64,000 nucleotides of DNA from Sedimentisphaerales bacterium (GCA_028281535.1 JANQJS010000025.1:140907-204906); one strand, 5' to 3'. Shown: positions 35,097-45,396, counted from the stretch's first letter. The notes: generated by a model from the sequence alone, not told the origin. Numbers and translations: made by a program.

Positions 35097-35801
35097 ATGG
35101 ATATGATAATATTAGCTCAAGCAGCTCAAAATTATGCAGAATCCAATCCTGATGCTGGCCAATCAACCGGCCTGTTTGGATCTTTACCCATCAGTACCAT
35201 ATGGGAATACATTGTGCGAATTAGTTGGCTGCAGGCCTTTTTTGCTGTTGCTTTCGGTGCGATTTATTTCATCTATGGCTGGCGGGTTTTTAAAATGCTC
35301 GTTGTGATTAACTTTACGTTGATAGGTATCTTCGTTGGTAAATATCTCGGAACCATTTTGGAAGGTTCTGGGTTATGGGGGGGGATAATGGGCGCACTCA
35401 TATTAGGTGCCGTTTCGTGGCCTTTTATGAAATACTCCGTTTCTGCATTAGGTGGTATGGCAGGTGCTGTGATTGGTGCAGCTTTGTGGCGATCATTTGG
35501 GCTGCCGGATCATTATTTACCAGCAGGTGCTTTGACGGGATTGGTAGCTGGTGGTCTTCTGGCATTTTCATCTTTCAAAATGTCTATTATGTTGTTTACC
35601 TCTTTACAGGGATCGGCATTTTTGGTCATTGGGATTTTGGCACTGCTGCATGATTATCCCAGTTTTAGTATGGCGATATCAGATGCTGTGTTGAGCCGGG
35701 AATATTTACTGCCACTGATGGTTGTCTTTCCAACACTGGGTGGGGTCGTTTTTCAGCAATATCTGCTTCGGCATGAGGAAGATTGGGCGATGCCAGACTA
35801 A
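35097..35801 (+). CDS. Multi-TM protein, paired with the preceding gene
   Basis: The start is ATG 35097, nine bases after GAAGAGG inside the end of the preceding gene; ATG 35088 is in frame but too close to that site. The 234-residue protein has six or seven hydrophobic helices from residue 35 onward (GWRVFKMLVVINFTLIGIFV, WGGIMGALILGAVSWPFM, GMAGAVIGAALWRSFG). The Gly-rich helices resemble those of the preceding gene, suggesting a duplicated or two-subunit TM198-like membrane protein. The function is unknown. Confidence 0.65.
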   Translation: MDMIILAQAAQNYAESNPDAGQSTGLFGSLPISTIWEYIVRISWLQAFFAVAFGAIYFIYGWRVFKMLVVINFTLIGIFVGKYLGTILEGSGLWGGIMGALILGAVSWPFMKYSVSALGGMAGAVIGAALWRSFGLPDHYLPAGALTGLVAGGLLAFSSFKMSIMLFTSLQGSAFLVIGILALLHDYPSFSMAISDAVLSREYLLPLMVVFPTLGGVVFQQYLLRHEEDWAMPD

Positions 35802-35885
35802 TTTGTGGTGTCGGAATGGACGATAATAGGAATTAACAGGCTTTCGAGTCCCTTAAATGTCTTAAAATAAATAAATTATAACATC

Positions 35886-35914
35886 TTGACCCTGTTGGAC
35901 GAATCGACTATACT
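35886..35914 (+). promoter_or_regulatory. Sigma-70-like promoter of the TPR lipoprotein gene
   Basis: TTGACC (35886-35891) and TATACT (35909-35914) are separated by exactly 17 bases, close to the consensus. Transcription would begin about 35921, only four bases before the ATG at 35925, so the mRNA would be nearly leaderless. This also rules out the longer open frame that starts within the -35 box. Confidence 0.75.
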
Positions 35915-35924
35915 TTTGAACCTT

Positions 35925-36914
35925 ATGAATTTCCGCATACGAATGAACTTGTTGGGGGCAGTTACCGTGTTGTGCATTTTGGTGGGCTGTGACCATCAAC
36001 GTGCTGTCAACCATTATGTATCTGCCATTGAATTAGAGTCTCTGGACTTACAGGATCAAGCCATCCTGGAGTTGCAGCAGGCGGTAAAGCTGGACTATGA
36101 TTTTTCATTGGCACACTCCAAGCTGGGCGATTTGTATCGCGAAAAAGGTGAAAATGAATCCGCAGCCAAGGCCTATGAAAATGCGGTTCAATTAGATCCC
36201 TGGTCTTATCATGATCATCTCAATTTAGGTCAAGTCTATCAGATTCTCAAAAAGTTTGTCGATGCCATTAAGGCACTAAAACGCGCAACAGTTATTCAGC
36301 CAGATAGCATTCCAGCTAATTATTCTCTCGGTGTCGTTTATTTTGAAACCGAAGATTATGAAAATGCTCAAACCTATATTGAAAAAGCATCTTCATTGGA
36401 TCCTGACAATGATGAGATTCTCGCTAGCTTGGGTAATGTCTATAGCAAAAATGGCGACGACTACAAAGCGATCAAAGCTTATAAGCAGGCTCTGGAAATT
36501 AACGGGCAACAAACCGATATCATGCTCAAGCTGGGTACGATCTACGCTCGCATGAAACGTTTTGCGCCTGCAAAACTTATTCTGGAAAAAGCGGTTGAAG
36601 CTGATCCAGAAAATCCATCCACACATATTGCCTTAGCCTATTCTATGCTACTGCAAGGTGAACTGCAAAAAGCCATCGATCACTACAATAATGCGATCGA
36701 TGTCGATCCAGAAAACCACAAAGCCTACAGCGGCTTAGGCGTTACTTACATGATGGTCTACTTAAAAAATTCCGAAGACCAAAAAATGGCCGAAGACGCT
36801 CTTGCCGCATGGCACACCTCCCTGGAAATCGAAGCTGACCAACCCAAAATCAAACGCCTGGTCGAAAAATACTCTAAGCAGGTTTATTCAGAAGCTGCCC
36901 CAGCAAGTCCTTGA
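35925..36914 (+). CDS. Tetratricopeptide-repeat lipoprotein
   Basis: The 329-residue protein begins MNFRIRMNLLGAVTVLCILV and has a lipobox LVGC, so it should be a lipoprotein; ATG 35943 is an alternative start. At least seven TPR units follow, with clear hallmarks such as AHSKLGDLYREKGENESAAK, DHLNLGQVYQILKKFVDAIK, PANYSLGVVYFETEDYENAQ and KAYSGLGVTYMM. TPR proteins are scaffolds for protein complexes, here on a membrane. Unlike the preceding AT-rich region it has frequent C-ending codons near its 3' end. Confidence 0.88.
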   Translation: MNFRIRMNLLGAVTVLCILVGCDHQRAVNHYVSAIELESLDLQDQAILELQQAVKLDYDFSLAHSKLGDLYREKGENESAAKAYENAVQLDPWSYHDHLNLGQVYQILKKFVDAIKALKRATVIQPDSIPANYSLGVVYFETEDYENAQTYIEKASSLDPDNDEILASLGNVYSKNGDDYKAIKAYKQALEINGQQTDIMLKLGTIYARMKRFAPAKLILEKAVEADPENPSTHIALAYSMLLQGELQKAIDHYNNAIDVDPENHKAYSGLGVTYMMVYLKNSEDQKMAEDALAAWHTSLEIEADQPKIKRLVEKYSKQVYSEAAPASP

Positions 36915-37055
36915 TTTTTTAGTTATTTTAGAATTAATCAAATTTTCTCCTCTTATAATAATAATTATCCATATAGTTGACATTTAGTGATTAATCTCCA
37001 TAAGATAAGTTGTCATGATTATATATTTATGACCGGGAAAAATAGGAGAATACAA

Positions 37056-37781
37056 ATGAGCAATGTTAAAATTTATATGTTAATTTTATTGTTTGTTGGA
37101 AACTTGTTCGCGACGACTTGGGCACCCTCTGAACTTACTGACCCCTTATCAAATGAGAAAGTACCATCTCAAGATGTGATGTCCTATGGCAGTTACATAT
37201 ATGACTGGCCATCAAAATATGATTTAGTATTTTGGCCATACACAGCAGAGAGATGGATTACGTTGAATCCTAAAAATGGATACGCTGCGTTTAATAGTGA
37301 TTTTGAAAATTTAAAAAATAACGAAAAAGATCGGCTCTCACGGTGGTTAGCTGAAAATTATGAATTATCGAAAGCTGTAAAAAGTCATATTGAAAAACTT
37401 GAATGGATAGAAAAAATATATAGTAACAGAAATATGGATGATGACTTTTGGGGTAGATTTTACCGTCTAATGGCCTTTAAACAAGAAGACCAGGAAAAGA
37501 GTTTGATTTATGTTGAAAAAGCGATGGTATTGCTAAAGAAAAAGTTAGATGAGAAGCCAAGAGGAATAGATGCAATACAAGTATATTATTTAGTTGGAGA
37601 GTATAGCCGGCGGTTAGGAGATAAAGAAGCTGCGATCTTATATTTTGAGAAAGTTAAAAACACAAAATATAAAGACAAGGATGGCGAAGAAAAGAAAGGG
37701 CATCCCTACTTTGTGTCTTTAGTTGAGGATAGAGAAAAATTAATTAATGGTCAAAAGGGCGAGTTCAATAAAAATAATTAA
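37056..37781 (+). CDS. Exported DUF2225-like protein lacking the zinc-binding cysteines
   Basis: The start is ATG 37056, seven bases after AGGAG. The 241-residue protein has a signal peptide (MSNVKIYMLILLFVGNLFAT). The order of motifs, DPLSNEKVPSQDVMSYGSYI, WPYTAERWITLNPKNGYAAF, DRLSRWLAENYE and QVYYLVGEYSRRLGDKEAA, recalls DUF2225 proteins, where the N-terminal part usually has CPxC-type zinc ligands. Here those positions read DPLS and NPKN, without Cys. A TPR-like helical C-terminus is present. The family assignment is an inference from pattern, not a search. Confidence 0.55.
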   Translation: MSNVKIYMLILLFVGNLFATTWAPSELTDPLSNEKVPSQDVMSYGSYIYDWPSKYDLVFWPYTAERWITLNPKNGYAAFNSDFENLKNNEKDRLSRWLAENYELSKAVKSHIEKLEWIEKIYSNRNMDDDFWGRFYRLMAFKQEDQEKSLIYVEKAMVLLKKKLDEKPRGIDAIQVYYLVGEYSRRLGDKEAAILYFEKVKNTKYKDKDGEEKKGHPYFVSLVEDREKLINGQKGEFNKNN

Positions 37782-37791
37782 TACTTTTAGG

Positions 37792-39807
37792 TTAAATACC
37801 AATTAATTTCTTGCTCACTATTAATCCAGCGACGCTCCAGGCTTGGGCGATGCAGCCTTTGGGGGTGTGTGGGTAATCGCCGTCGAAGATTTCTGAGACG
37901 TTGCCGATGCAGGCGGTTTCGTTGAGATGGCGTAATAGAGGTTCGATGATTTTTTCTGCTTCGTCTTTTGCTTTATTGGTGTAATCGTTGGCTTTGAGGA
38001 AAGCTTCGATGAATGGTCCCATCAAAAATCCCCAGGTTGTCCCCTGATGATAGGCACTGTCTCGGTTGTATTGATCGCCAAAGTAGTAGTTGCGGTAACG
38101 TGAATCTTTTGGACTCAGGCTTCTCAGGCCATGGCCATTCAATAATTCTTTTTGTGCGATGGCGACAACGCCTTGTTGTTGATATTTACTTAAGCAAGAG
38201 AAGGGCAGTGAGACTGCAAAGATCTGGTTTGGCCGTACGCCTTTATCCACGCCGCCATCTGGGTAGATGCAATCATTTAAGTAATTGCCGTCGTTGTTCC
38301 AGAATAGGCGAGTGAAGCTTTCTTTGATTTGGGTGATTTGTTGGCGATACGTTTCTTTTTCAGATTTCTCTTTTGATGTTTCTTCTAAAATGCAAATAGC
38401 GTTATACCAGAGAGCATTAATTTCAACCGCTTTACCATAGCGAGGCGTAAAAGCTTCTCCATTGCATTTGGCATCCATCCAGGTTAATTGAGTATCTGCA
38501 TCGCCTCCGCTAATCAGACCGTCACTGTCGGCGTGGATATGATCACGTGTTCCTGTGCGATAGCCATTGACGATTTCTTCTATTTTAGGGCGAAGGTGTT
38601 TGTGAAACGTTTCTTCGTCGTTAGTTTCTTTTAAGTAGAGATAAGCCGCATTGATAAACCATAATGAAGCATCGATACTATTGTAGTGGGGAGCTCCGCC
38701 ATAATCATCGAAGCGGTTTGGGATTTGGCCGAGGTTGACGACAGATGCGAATGTTAAAAGAACCTGTTTCGCTTCTTCATGTCTGCCTGTTTTGAGCAGT
38801 AAACCAGGTAGTGCAATAAAGGTATCTCGTCCCCAATCAGCAAACCAGTGATAGCCCGCTAAGATGGTTGAGGATTCTTTTGTTTTTCCATCTACTTCTA
38901 TATTGCGTTGAACGATAAATGGGTCTGCCGCGAGTGCCAATGCTTCTTCATCCTCATCTTGGGCATTAGCCAAACGGATGAGCTCATGGCGGCGTTGTTT
39001 GAGTCGGTCGATGAATTTATCCGTATTAATGGGTGAAGTGTCAACCTGTTCATTGGCTGGAGTCACTTCTGCAATGAGCGTGATGCGTTGATCGCCTTCC
39101 ACTTGCACACGGAAATGCCCACAATTACAAATGTCTTCCAGGTGATCCTGGCCACGACGTTGATCCGTGCGATAGTGCAATCCGTACCACCAATCCGATT
39201 TATTGTCGAAGCTGGCTGCAGGACACCAGAGATGAAGTTTAGGACCTTCCGGATGCGATTGAATTTGAGCAGTATTGTTAATATTTTTAATCAGCATGGT
39301 ATCAGATGAAGATCGAAGTGCGTGAAAATCCCTCATCACTGCCATGGGAAGCAATTTAAAATCTATCGACTGAGGAAAACCTGAAAAATCATAGTTGATG
39401 ATGAGTTGATCTTTTTCATAAGAAAGGTAAATCGATTTATCGATTTGACCTGATCCAATTTGAAATTGAAAATGAACACCATCAGTACGAGAAAAACTTT
39501 TTAAATGCTTGTACCCTTGAGGATGTATGCTACCAGAGAATTCGTAGCTGCTTAGTTCGTATGTCTTACCACCAATGACCAGATGTTCGAGTACATTGGA
39601 AAGCGTGACCCATCGTTCGATAGGGGGGTGCATTGATGCGATCAGTAAACCATGATACCGGCGTGTATTGCAGCCGAGAACGCTGCTGGAGCTATAGCTG
39701 CCACGTTGATTGGTGAGTAGCCACTCTTTTTCTAATAGAGCGTCAATTTGGTTACTGTCAATCGAGATGGAATTTAGCTCAACCTCATGCGTAGAAAGAT
39801 CTGGCAT
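37792..39807 (-). CDS. Amylo-alpha-1,6-glucosidase (glycogen debranching enzyme)
   Basis: The 671-residue protein has an N-terminal beta domain (GDE_N, residues 20-260, NTRRYHGLLIASMHPPIERW) and a C-terminal alpha/alpha-barrel (GDE_C, residues 285-665). The latter shows GYHWFADWGRDTFIALPGLL, GGAPHYNSIDASLWFINAAY, LTWMDAKCNGEAFTPRYGKA and YHQGTTWGFLMGPFIEAFL, which supply the catalytic acids of GH133-type debranching enzymes. It hydrolyses the alpha-1,6 branch points of glycogen. It is the last of three minus-strand glycogen genes, 65 bases after the GH57 gene. Confidence 0.94.
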   Translation of the reverse strand: MPDLSTHEVELNSISIDSNQIDALLEKEWLLTNQRGSYSSSSVLGCNTRRYHGLLIASMHPPIERWVTLSNVLEHLVIGGKTYELSSYEFSGSIHPQGYKHLKSFSRTDGVHFQFQIGSGQIDKSIYLSYEKDQLIINYDFSGFPQSIDFKLLPMAVMRDFHALRSSSDTMLIKNINNTAQIQSHPEGPKLHLWCPAASFDNKSDWWYGLHYRTDQRRGQDHLEDICNCGHFRVQVEGDQRITLIAEVTPANEQVDTSPINTDKFIDRLKQRRHELIRLANAQDEDEEALALAADPFIVQRNIEVDGKTKESSTILAGYHWFADWGRDTFIALPGLLLKTGRHEEAKQVLLTFASVVNLGQIPNRFDDYGGAPHYNSIDASLWFINAAYLYLKETNDEETFHKHLRPKIEEIVNGYRTGTRDHIHADSDGLISGGDADTQLTWMDAKCNGEAFTPRYGKAVEINALWYNAICILEETSKEKSEKETYRQQITQIKESFTRLFWNNDGNYLNDCIYPDGGVDKGVRPNQIFAVSLPFSCLSKYQQQGVVAIAQKELLNGHGLRSLSPKDSRYRNYYFGDQYNRDSAYHQGTTWGFLMGPFIEAFLKANDYTNKAKDEAEKIIEPLLRHLNETACIGNVSEIFDGDYPHTPKGCIAQAWSVAGLIVSKKLIGI

Positions 39808-39872
39808 GGTTAATCTCCATGGTCTAGGATTTCCGTATCATTACCATGACATGCATGGATTCGTTCGTGCAA

Positions 39873-41099
39873 TTATTGAGGCGTCACCATCTTGTGTGAT
39901 TTGTTTTGTTCCACTTTGCCAGCGGCATTGCGACAACGACTCTGTAAGTTATCCATGACATTCATAAAGTTGATGTATGAATCATACGGGCTGTCGTATG
40001 GATTGAAGTACTTATGTACATCACCATCAGCAAACCATTTGGTACACATATAATAGAAATGGTCAGAGGTTTGCAGTTTTCGCCAGTCTTCAATCAGGCT
40101 TTCGTCCCCCGTGGCTTTGACCGCACCCTCTAATTGATAAATTTCATACAGAGCATTGGACTGCATTGCGTTGCCTAACCAGGCAGATAAATCGCGTTCC
40201 ATGTCTGCCCAGCTGATCATGTAGGGCACGTTCAAATCGCCCATGGCATCATAGCTATCAATCACTTCAGATGGGGTTTTGAAATCATTGTCTGGATGTT
40301 TAAGAACTTCACCGGGCATGTGATTTAAAAAGTCAAAGATGCCGGTGTCTTCCCATTGGTGTTCGCCCAATGTTTCGTAATCCATAAATAAGTTGACGGT
40401 AAATCCATTGCCATTGACATCATGGACCCAGTTGGCAAATTTGGGAGCCGTGAGTGGCCATTCGGCCCAATCCTGATTGGAAAAACGAAATGCTATATCA
40501 TCGCTTAAGCGATAATTTTTTGTCAGCATTTTAATATTGTTTTGGCCAGGGGGGGTATAGACATAGTTAGGGCTGCGAAATCCCATAATATGATCGGCAC
40601 CTTCACAGATAATACCTTCATACCCCATGTCGTTGATATATTCGGCCAATTCATTGTTGTATATTAATTCTGTATTTCTGAAAATACGAGGTGTTTGTCC
40701 AAATAGTTCCTGGATACGTTTGCGGTGCATGCGAACCTGATGAGCAAATTCATCCTTAGAATATAAAAAGGATAAACTATGGTAGTAGGTTTCTGAGATG
40801 AATTCGACGCAGCCGGTATCAGCCAGTGCGTGGAATGTACTCAGTACTTCTGGGCAATATTCTTCAAATTGGTCAAGGGCTACGCCTGTGATTGCGTAAG
40901 ATACTTTGAACTGACCATTGTAGCGATGGATAAGGTCCAAGATCAAACGGTTCGCGGGTAGATAGCATTTATTAGCAACTTTGCGGCAAATCTCGCCGTT
41001 TTTATAATCATCAAAATAATTATTGTCGCTATCAAATACACTGTAATGTCTTAAACGATAAGGCTGATGAACTTGAAAATAAAAACATACAGATGCCAT
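39873..41099 (-). CDS. Glycoside hydrolase family 57 (alpha-amylase-like)
   Basis: The start is ATG 41099 behind GAGGTA; a longer frame starting at 41120 lacks a ribosome site. The 408-residue chain begins ASVCFYFQVHQPYRLRHYSV, the characteristic GH57 HQP motif. FRNTELIYNNELAEYINDMG, the GYEGIICEGAD motif and DYETLGEHQW (probable catalytic Asp/Glu region) follow. At about 410 residues it is close to short GH57 alpha-amylases and shorter than typical GH57 branching enzymes. It lies between the synthase and debranching genes; a role in glycogen turnover is inferred from context. Confidence 0.9.
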   Translation of the reverse strand: MASVCFYFQVHQPYRLRHYSVFDSDNNYFDDYKNGEICRKVANKCYLPANRLILDLIHRYNGQFKVSYAITGVALDQFEEYCPEVLSTFHALADTGCVEFISETYYHSLSFLYSKDEFAHQVRMHRKRIQELFGQTPRIFRNTELIYNNELAEYINDMGYEGIICEGADHIMGFRSPNYVYTPPGQNNIKMLTKNYRLSDDIAFRFSNQDWAEWPLTAPKFANWVHDVNGNGFTVNLFMDYETLGEHQWEDTGIFDFLNHMPGEVLKHPDNDFKTPSEVIDSYDAMGDLNVPYMISWADMERDLSAWLGNAMQSNALYEIYQLEGAVKATGDESLIEDWRKLQTSDHFYYMCTKWFADGDVHKYFNPYDSPYDSYINFMNVMDNLQSRCRNAAGKVEQNKSHKMVTPQ

Positions 41100-41229
41100 T
41101 TGTCTACCTCGCTGATTCAATCACCGATGTTGGTCGATTGCTTTCCATCAAACGACAACATGTTTTGATCATGCCGGAATCCATCCCGGCTCAAAAATAC
41201 CACACAAAACCGCATTTGGGTTTTATTTG

Positions 41230-42549
41230 TTATGCACAGCACAAAACGGAGTCATAAGCTTTGATGCAATGTTCGGCTGCATCTTTCCATGACAGTTTAC
41301 GTACTTCAAAGTTTCCGTGTTGCTGAAGGGTGACGCTCAAAGGTGGATGTTTCAAAACAGCAATGATTTTATTTGCCATTTCATTAATATCCCAGAAGTC
41401 GACCTTTAACGCGTGGGTGAGTACTTCGGCCACGCCACTTTGTTTACTGATAATTACAGGAACATCATTACGCAGGGCTTCCAGTGGTACCAGGCCAAAT
41501 GGCTCAGAAACACTGGGCATGACAAATAAGTCTGCCATGCGGAAGACTTTGTCCACATCATCACCGCGTAAGAAACCGGTAAAGAGAACTTTGTGTCCTA
41601 TTCCCATCTCCGCGGCAAGTTCAATGGTGCGTTTGATCAGATCCCCTGAGCCCGCCATGACGAATTTGACATTGTCCATGACATCGATCACTTTTTTTGC
41701 AGCAGCGAGAAAATATTCAGGCCCTTTCTGCATTGTGATTCGTCCCAGGAATAACACAATCTTTTCATCTTTCGAGATGCGATTGGTTTTAGGTACGTTT
41801 AAAACGGTGCCGTTTCGCTCAATGGCGTTATAGACAACGCTGATTTTTTCTTCGCTAACAGAATAACGACTCGCAACGATATTTTTCGTCAAATGACTTA
41901 CGGCAATCACTTTGTTGGCGTAATGTAAGCCTTGACGTTCGATATCATAGACCATTTGGTTGACACTCTCGCCACTTCGATCAAATTCGGTGGAGTGTAT
42001 ATGAGCAACTAAAGGTTTGCCTGACATGGCAGAAACAGCGATGCCCGCAGGGTAAGTCATCCAGTCATGTGCATGAATGACATCAAAGTCTTCGTCGCGG
42101 GCGATGACTGTTGCTAGTCGTGCATAACGCTGCACTTCCTGGTATAGATCTTCGCCATAATGTCCAGGTTGACCATGAAGGTTTTCCATGTTTTCTTGTC
42201 CCGTTTGGACTTGATGCGAAGAGAAAATGGATTGTTTGGTAATATTTTCCAGCATTTCGTTGTATGATTGCGGTGTTTGGTAAGGTTGTAATGAAGAACG
42301 AACCGCACGAAATGTCACGTTGGAAAAATCTTTTTCGTCGAGTAAATCAAAGCTGCTAATGTCAATGCCGAGGTTGGTTGGGCTGGTCATTTTAACATGA
42401 GTGCTATACTCTGAAGATACAGGGCGGGGTAATACGAAGATAACTTCTGTGCCCAGCTGGCTCATGGCTCGAGTCAAACCGTAGCATGCGGTTCCAAGTC
42501 CGCCAGAAATAAAAGGTGGAAACTCCCACCCAAGCATTAATACGCGCAT
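41230..42549 (-). CDS. Glycogen/starch synthase-like glycosyltransferase (GT4/GT5 type)
   Basis: The 439-residue protein opens with MRVLMLGWEFPPFISGGLGT, the ADP/UDP-glucose-binding KxGGL-like loop region. HAHDWMTYPAGIAVSAMSGK and HIHSTEFDR follow. The C-terminal Rossmann domain has VLFLGRITMQKGPEYFL, MAGSGDLIKRT and the E-x7-E motif PSVSEPFGLVPLEALRNDVP. Its place beside GH57 and debranching genes suggests it makes or extends glycogen. A strict glgA symbol is not given, since the sequence is nearer the shorter GT4-like synthases. Confidence 0.88.
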   Translation of the reverse strand: MRVLMLGWEFPPFISGGLGTACYGLTRAMSQLGTEVIFVLPRPVSSEYSTHVKMTSPTNLGIDISSFDLLDEKDFSNVTFRAVRSSLQPYQTPQSYNEMLENITKQSIFSSHQVQTGQENMENLHGQPGHYGEDLYQEVQRYARLATVIARDEDFDVIHAHDWMTYPAGIAVSAMSGKPLVAHIHSTEFDRSGESVNQMVYDIERQGLHYANKVIAVSHLTKNIVASRYSVSEEKISVVYNAIERNGTVLNVPKTNRISKDEKIVLFLGRITMQKGPEYFLAAAKKVIDVMDNVKFVMAGSGDLIKRTIELAAEMGIGHKVLFTGFLRGDDVDKVFRMADLFVMPSVSEPFGLVPLEALRNDVPVIISKQSGVAEVLTHALKVDFWDINEMANKIIAVLKHPPLSVTLQQHGNFEVRKLSWKDAAEHCIKAYDSVLCCA

Positions 42550-43131
42550 CTTCTACCAATCCCCAAACTCATAGTTTTCAGCTCAATGATTCCTTTCATA
42601 AGAGCTCGATCGAAATTAATGATCATAATAATTTCCTTTTCACATTCATCTGCCCCTTTTGGCATTGAATATGATTCGCAGATCTGTTCGGCGAATAGGC
42701 ATTGCAATCTTATTATTTTACTTTTTATAAAATTTTACAAGCCCTGATTTTAAAAAAATTATAAAAATTTTAAAAAGACCTTGAAGGCTTTCTACAAATC
42801 GGTAGAGAAAATGAGATTCACAACTAAAATGTTGTTTTTACCAATGCTTATTAACAACGCCCGCAACCTATTCATGATTCAACACTAACTTTTCGGGGTG
42901 GGTAGAATCTATTGCCAGATGCTGTTATTTCATTTTCTTACTCTAGCATATTTTATCGGTATAACGGTCGATTTTTATGCAGAATAACTGACAGATTTGC
43001 CTGTTAAAAAAGGTTTTATGAATAAATTGACAATAGATAAGTGTTCGCAAAAAAAAAAAATGGCTTACCGATGTAAGCCATTTAAGGACTAGGCGAGTTA
43101 TTTTATTTCTTAAGCTAGCAAATGCAGCTGA
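42550..43131. other. Intergenic region upstream of the glycogen operon
   Basis: The 580-base AT-rich stretch has only the aconitase terminator (43058-43083) as a definite structure. It should hold the glycogen operon promoter. No open frame or RNA gene was recognised. Confidence 0.45.
43058..43083 (-). terminator. Rho-independent terminator of the aconitase gene
   Basis: AAATGGCTTAC (43058-43068) and GTAAGCCATTT (43073-43083) form an 11-base stem with a CGAT loop. The adjacent run of A on the left reads as a run of U for minus-strand transcription. Confidence 0.9.
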
Positions 43132-45396
43132 TTATTTATTCTGTTCCGCGATCATATTCAACGCTGATCCCGCTTTAAACCATTCGATTTGTAGATCTGA
43201 CATTGTGTGGGTTACTTCGAATTGATCTTCGCTACCATCACTGTGCTTAAGTGAAACTGTTAACGGTTTTCCGGGAGCCAGGCCTTTTAATCCAAGAATT
43301 GAGAGCTTATCATCGGCTTGGATTTTGTCATAATCGCTGGGATTTGAAAATACGAGTGGTAAGACACCCTGTTTTTTGAGGTTTGTTTCGTGAATTCGGG
43401 CAAAACTTCGCACAATAACGGCTCGAGCACCTAAGAAACGAGGCGACATCGCGGCATGTTCACGGCTGGAGCCTTCACCATAATTTTCATCACCAATCGA
43501 GACCCAACCGTGGCCCTTGGCTTTGTAATCGCGGGCAATTGCAGGAATTGACACATTCTTTTCACCTGTCAGAACGTTTACGCCGGTTCCTGGTTCGTCA
43601 CCAAACATGTTTTCAGCACCAATGAACATATTGTCACTGATTTTATCCAGGTGTCCTCGGTATTTTAGCCATGGGCCTGCCGCAGAAATATGATCCGTTG
43701 TGCATTTTCCTTTTGCTTTAAGTAGGACAAACAAGTCGGTGATGTCTTCGCCATCCCATGGAGCAAAAGGTTCCAGGATTTCCAGGCGTTCACTGTCGAC
43801 GGCGACTTGAACTTCTGCGTTTGGATCAAGATTTGGTGCAATGAAGAAATCGTCATTTCCTTTAGAAAATCCGCTTTTTGGTAATTCATCAGCAACGGGG
43901 GCATCTAATTTAACTTCTTCGCCATTTTCGTTTGTGATCGTGTCGGTAATAGGATTAAAAGTTAGTTTACCGGCAATAACCAGAGCGGTTACGATTTCAG
44001 GACTACTGATAAATGCGAGTGTTGCAGCATTTCCGTCATTTCGGCGTGCAAAATTACGATTGAATGAGGTGATGATTGAGTTTTTGATATTTTCCCCAAT
44101 ATCCAATCGTTTCCATTGTCCAATACAAGGTCCGCAAGCGTTAGCAAGTACGCAGCCACCAATTTTTTCGAGTGTTTCAAGTTGGCCATCTCGTTCAATG
44201 GTCGCTCGAACCTGTTCAGATCCTGGGGTAATCATGAATTCTGATTTCGCTTTTAAGCCTTTGTTTATAGCTTGTTGGGCGATATGTGCACTGCGGCCAA
44301 TATCTTCATAGGAAGAGTTGGTGCAGCTACCAATCAGGCCAACTTTTAGTTCTTCTGGATAATCTTTTTCTGCCGCTTCTGCTTTGAGTGCAGAGATTGG
44401 GCGGGCCAAATCTGGGGTGAATGGGCCAACGATATGCGGTTCAAGTGTATCCAGGTCGATTTCAATAATTTCATCGTAATATTTTTCTGGAGCATCGAAG
44501 ACTTCTGGGTCAGCGGTCAAATGTTCTGTCAAACTTGAAGTCAGATCAGCAAGGTCGTCTCGATCAGTGCTTCTTAGGTAGTCTGCCATGCGATCATCGC
44601 AAGGAAATACAGAGGTGGTTGCACCAATTTCTGCACCCATATTACAGATCGTTCCTTTGCCTGTACAACTGATTGATTTTGTGCCATCGCCAAAATATTC
44701 AACGATTTTTCCGGTTCCACCTTTTACAGTCAGAATACCGGCTAATTTTAGAATGACGTCTTTAGGGCTGGTCCAGCCATTGAGTTTGCCAGTTAATTTG
44801 ACACCAATCAGGCCTGGCCACTTCAGTTCCCAGGGCATGCCTGCCATGACGTCAACGGCATCCGCGCCACCTACGCCAATTGCCAGCATGCCTAAGCCAC
44901 CAGCATTTGGAGTATGGGAATCGGTACCAATCATCAATCCACCTGGGAAACCATAATTTTCCAGAATCACTTGGTGGATAATTCCCGAGCCAGGTTTCCA
45001 GAATCCGATGCCATATTTACGGGAAACGCTACTGAGAAAATCGTACACTTCACGATTTTCATCGATAGCGCGATCTAAGTCTTCTTTTGCTCCACTTTGA
45101 GCGCGAATAAGGTGATCGCAGTGGACTGTACTTGGTACGGCGACTTGTTTGCGACCAGCTCGCATAAATTGCAATAGTGCCATTTGAGCTGTAGCATCTT
45201 GCATTGCAACACGATCAGGATTTAATGATACATATGTATCCTGGCGTTTTGGTGCTTCAGTCAGATCTTCCGCTAAATGGCAAGCCAGGATTTTTTCTGC
45301 CAGGGTAAGCCCGCGGCCAAATAGTTTTCGTGCATTCGCGATCCTGTCAGCTAACTGGCTGTAGGAAGATTTGATCATATCAAAATCATGTATCAT
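43132..45396 (-). CDS. acnA: Aconitate hydratase (mitochondrial type)
   Basis: The start is ATG 45396, 11 bases after AAAGGA; the ATG at 45408 is too close to any ribosome site. The 754-residue protein isomerises citrate to isocitrate in the TCA cycle. The cubane cluster ligands are in [15 protein letters not shown] and [10 protein letters not shown]. Other signatures are [32 protein letters not shown] and the C-terminal swivel domain [20 protein letters not shown]. The length matches the mitochondrial-type clade (about 750-780) rather than the 890-residue AcnA of E. coli, so the symbol is approximate. Confidence 0.96.
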   Translation of the reverse strand: MIHDFDMIKSSYSQLADRIANARKLFGRGLTLAEKILACHLAEDLTEAPKRQDTYVSLNPDRVAMQDATAQMALLQFMRAGRKQVAVPSTVHCDHLIRAQSGAKEDLDRAIDENREVYDFLSSVSRKYGIGFWKPGSGIIHQVILENYGFPGGLMIGTDSHTPNAGGLGMLAIGVGGADAVDVMAGMPWELKWPGLIGVKLTGKLNGWTSPKDVILKLAGILTVKGGTGKIVEYFGDGTKSISCTGKGTICNMGAEIGATTSVFPCDDRMADYLRSTDRDDLADLTSSLTEHLTADPEVFDAPEKYYDEIIEIDLDTLEPHIVGPFTPDLARPISALKAEAAEKDYPEELKVGLIGSCTNSSYEDIGRSAHIAQQAINKGLKAKSEFMITPGSEQVRATIERDGQLETLEKIGGCVLANACGPCIGQWKRLDIGENIKNSIITSFNRNFARRNDGNAATLAFISSPEIVTALVIAGKLTFNPITDTITNENGEEVKLDAPVADELPKSGFSKGNDDFFIAPNLDPNAEVQVAVDSERLEILEPFAPWDGEDITDLFVLLKAKGKCTTDHISAAGPWLKYRGHLDKISDNMFIGAENMFGDEPGTGVNVLTGEKNVSIPAIARDYKAKGHGWVSIGDENYGEGSSREHAAMSPRFLGARAVIVRSFARIHETNLKKQGVLPLVFSNPSDYDKIQADDKLSILGLKGLAPGKPLTVSLKHSDGSEDQFEVTHTMSDLQIEWFKAGSALNMIAEQNK

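Noticed and set aside
43841..44311. 156-residue open frame on the plus strand within aconitase
   Set aside because: It lies wholly within acnA on the other strand, an effect of codon usage.
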